Below are positions 21,906 to 23,924 of a stretch of 23,924 nucleotides of DNA, piece by piece; position 1 is the first letter of the stretch; each line of letters starts with the position of its first letter. Made by a program: the position numbers and the translations under genes. The stretch spans positions 1 through 23,924 of the forward strand of contig DATFDL010000118.1 in NCBI GenBank assembly GCA_035252155.1, in the 5' to 3' direction. The notes below the pieces were generated by a model. The model made no database searches, was not told the DNA's origin, and was given only the letters and a program-made list of their open reading frames with translations. Source of the stretch: JAICLL01 sp035252155. Lineage in GTDB: Bacteria > Planctomycetota > Planctomycetia > Pirellulales > JAICIG01.

Positions 21906-23879
21906 TCAACCATTGGGGTCCACGATCTCCTTGCCTGACTGCGGGCCATTCAGGCCGATCGGAGGTTCACGAAAATGCTGAACCCTGAACCCTGAACCCT
22001 GAACCCTTTCTTCAACCAAAATCAGGGTAGCGTTTGCTTTCAGATTGTTCACCTCGGTTGTCGCTCCCGAGGGCCATATAACCGTCAATTGCTCCAAGAC
22101 ATCGCCCGGCGGCAACGACCACAAGGGCCGCAAATCGCTCTGCGAAAGGTAGCTTCCGCCCCCATTGATTTGCCGCAGCCGCTCGCCGGAGGTCGAGCGC
22201 AGCCGCAACGTGGCCCCCACGCCGTCACGGTTCGATGTCGTACCGATCAGCCGCACCCGCAGCCACGGCCCGCGCAGCGGCTCATCGCTGGTCGCCGCAC
22301 CCTGGCCCCCGACCCCCGATTCCCGATCCCTCGCTTGAACCCTGAACCCTGAACCCTCAACCCTTTTCGTCCCCTGACCCCCGACCCCTGAATCCTGACC
22401 CCTGTCTTTGATGATCGCCGCCGGCTCATCGTCGTTGTGCGTGAAGACAAAATCGAGATCGCCGTCTTCGTCTAGATCGGCGGCCGCGAAACCGCGCCCC
22501 CGATGCGTGGTGGCAAAATACCCACTAGAGAACGCTACGCGATGAAAACTCCGCCCGCCGTTCGTGGCCGACGTATCGTTGATCAGCGCCAGCGGAAGCT
22601 GTTTGACGGCCGCGGCCCGCGGAGCGTTGAGCACGTGCCCGTTGGCCACCACCAGGTCCAAGTCGCCGTCATGATCGAGGTCGACAAACCCGGTGCCGAA
22701 GCCCACGTAAAGCCTGCCCAAGGCCGCGACGCCCGACATCTGGCTCACGTGAACGAACATCGCCTCGCCCTGGTTTCGGTAAAGCGAGAACGTTTCGTCT
22801 TCGTAGTTGGCCACCCACAGGTCGGGCAACAGGTCTCCGTCGAAATCGCCCGCGGCGACCCCCATGCTTCCCTCCATCTCGCCATATTCTCCGCAGGCCA
22901 CTCCGCATAGCCCGCCCACCTCTTCGAGCCGGCCGTGGCCGTCGTTGAGGTAGAGAAAGTTTTCGACGGTATCGTTGGCCACGTAGATATCGAGATCGCC
23001 GTCCAGGTCGATGTCGGTCAAAATCACGCCCAGGCCCTTGCCGTCGGGCCGCAGGCCCGCTTCGGAGTCGGCTCGTCGGAAGGTGCCATCGCCGTTGCCG
23101 TAAAAGACGGCGTCGGGGAGCGGCTCGAACTTCTTCGGCGAACATATATCGATGTTCTCCGGCGGCGGGCGCTCACAGGGGGGATTGTTCGAGAGCGACC
23201 AATCGACGTAATGCGCCACATACAGGTCGAGGCAGCCGTCACCGTTCAAGTCGCCCCAGCCGGCCGCCGTGCTCCAGAGATCGTCGAGCAACCCAGCGGT
23301 CTGGCTGATTTCGTCAAACGTGCCGTCTCCCTGGTTGTGAAACAACCGGAGGCCGCCATAGCCCGTCAGCAGCAAGTCGGCGAAGCCATCGTTGTCGGCG
23401 TCACCCACCGCGCAGCCGTGCGAGTAATAGGGCGATTCCTCCAGCCGCGTGGCCGTGCTTACATCGCCGAACGTCAGCGCGCCGGTTTGGCGGAAGCAAA
23501 GGCTCGGCAGGCCGGTGACCTGGCCCGCGCCCCACCGGCCTCCGCCCGGAAAGAAAAGGTCGAGCCTGCCGTCGCCGTCGTAATCGAAAACTCCCGCTCC
23601 ACCGCCCAGCGACTCGAGAATCGAGGGATATGGATCGTCGCGCTGATTGCGGTAGACCACTTCGACGCCGCTCTGGGCCGTAATATCTGTGAAGCGCAGC
23701 TCATGATCCTCGGCGTTCACCACCCGGCCCGTGGCACGGGGGCCGGCCTCGGGCACAAGCGGCGCGGCACTTTCAATGGTCGAAGGTCCGCCTCGCTGTT
23801 TGGAGCAAGCCGCTAGCGAGCACGGCAAGGCCGCCAGGGCGACCCATACCACGTGACGCACGCTCGACGCGGGATCCAT
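21906..23879 (-). CDS. FG-GAP/VCBS repeat lipoprotein with C-terminal ASPIC/UnbV domain
   Basis: About 657 residues from the ATG at 23879, preferred because it begins a lipoprotein signal (MDPASSVRHVVWVALAALPC) with the lipobox LAAC at 22-25; the frame is open to 23912. Seven calcium-loop FG-GAP-type repeats follow, including DYDGDGRLDLFF, DADNDGFADLLL, DLNGDGCLDLYV, DIDLDGDLDIYV, DFDGDLLPDLWV, DLDHDGDLDLVV and DLDEDGDLDFVF, forming a beta-propeller. An ASPIC/UnbV domain (WLRVRLIGTTSNRDGVGA through VIWPSGATTEV) ends the fold. It should be anchored outside the cytoplasmic membrane, binding calcium, and perhaps proteins or glycans. Residues about 492-527 between propeller and ASPIC domain are a period-7 repeat insert, and the tail (RVQGSGFRVQHF) is another. 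The frame stays open through both. Confidence 0.9.
   Translation of the reverse strand: MDPASSVRHVVWVALAALPCSLAACSKQRGGPSTIESAAPLVPEAGPRATGRVVNAEDHELRFTDITAQSGVEVVYRNQRDDPYPSILESLGGGAGVFDYDGDGRLDLFFPGGGRWGAGQVTGLPSLCFRQTGALTFGDVSTATRLEESPYYSHGCAVGDADNDGFADLLLTGYGGLRLFHNQGDGTFDEISQTAGLLDDLWSTAAGWGDLNGDGCLDLYVAHYVDWSLSNNPPCERPPPENIDICSPKKFEPLPDAVFYGNGDGTFRRADSEAGLRPDGKGLGVILTDIDLDGDLDIYVANDTVENFLYLNDGHGRLEEVGGLCGVACGEYGEMEGSMGVAAGDFDGDLLPDLWVANYEDETFSLYRNQGEAMFVHVSQMSGVAALGRLYVGFGTGFVDLDHDGDLDLVVANGHVLNAPRAAAVKQLPLALINDTSATNGGRSFHRVAFSSGYFATTHRGRGFAAADLDEDGDLDFVFTHNDDEPAAIIKDRGQDSGVGGQGTKRVEGSGFRVQARDRESGVGGQGAATSDEPLRGPWLRVRLIGTTSNRDGVGATLRLRSTSGERLRQINGGGSYLSQSDLRPLWSLPPGDVLEQLTVIWPSGATTEVNNLKANATLILVEERVQGSGFRVQHFREPPIGLNGPQSGKEIVDPNG
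21979..22006. repeat. Period-7 array, four TGAACCC units (outer right arm, in coding tail)
   Basis: Encodes R-V-Q-G-S-G-F-R-V-Q in the tail of the FG-GAP protein, after its ASPIC/UnbV domain ends. It is inverted relative to 21721-21743. Confidence 0.92.
22299..22405. repeat. Degenerate period-7 tract of about 15 units inside the FG-GAP gene
   Basis: In 7-nt steps from 22299: ACCCTGG, CCCCCGA, CCCCCGA, TTCCCGA, TCCCTCG, CTTGAAC, CCTGAAC, CCTGAAC, CCTCAAC, CCTTTTC. After a 2-bp slip (GT) come CCCCTGA, CCCCCGA, CCCCTGA, ATCCTGA, CCCCTGT. It encodes the Gly/Arg/Gln-rich insert that includes RVEGSGFRVQARDRESGVGG. Confidence 0.88.
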
Positions 23880-23924
23880 GAAGAGTACTCGGGGGTTGGG
23901 GACTAGAGGCATGGGCCATCGTAG

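Noticed and set aside
21721..22006. CRISPR-like array
   Set aside because: Units are 7 nt without spacers of regular length, and no cas gene is present.
22935..23816. 293-codon plus-strand frame
   Set aside because: It is antisense to the FG-GAP gene. The Val-rich composition arises from the reverse complement of Asp-Gly repeats.

Overview
The window is GC-rich bacterial chromosome. Several things point to the phylum Planctomycetota, probably the order Pirellulales: an FG-GAP/ASPIC-UnbV lipoprotein, a small lipoprotein with a 'G-x-V-x-Y-x-G-x-P-V-x-G-A' start, a DLG-type Ser/Thr kinase, a DUF3891 protein, few clear Shine-Dalgarno sequences, and many short intergenic repeats. This assignment is an inference from gene content; no rRNA, tRNA or marker phylogeny is available here.

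Left part (1-7736, + strand): a cell-surface glycan cluster. It starts with the 3' part of a polyprenyl-phosphate-type GT2 glycosyltransferase and a polytopic membrane protein. Next come a split transketolase (N and C subunits), an RfbH/E1-type CDP-4-keto-6-deoxyglucose 3-dehydrase and a second polytopic membrane protein. The RfbH call is strong: the PLP lysine is replaced by histidine and the four cysteines fit C-X57-C-X1-C-X7-C exactly. The transketolase C gene and rfbH are 1 bp apart. This suggests a 3,6-dideoxyhexose, possibly made branched by a thiamine-dependent two-carbon transfer.

Middle part (7746-13599): a DUF3891 protein (+), a xylose-isomerase-like TIM-barrel protein (-), a large secreted beta-sandwich/TIM-barrel protein (+), a repeat-filled 495-bp gap and a class IV aminotransferase of the IlvE type (+).

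Right part (13705-23879, all - strand): in transcription order, an FG-GAP/ASPIC lipoprotein, a TPR membrane protein, a small lipoprotein and a UvrA paralogue (the last three overlapping end to start), then a Ser/Thr kinase and a sigma-70 factor.

The most unusual signal is the repeats. Several unrelated tandem arrays all have a period of exactly 7 nt (TTTTGGA, AGGGTTC, AAAATGC and CCCCTGA types). They lie between genes, often as facing inverted pairs, and also inside genes: an in-frame insert of about 36 codons in the FG-GAP protein, the C-terminal tail of UvrA, and the region encoding the possible N-terminus of a membrane protein. Other palindromic elements supply stop codons and occupy a cytoplasmic-type loop. 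No CRISPR array, transposase, phage gene, tRNA or rRNA was seen.
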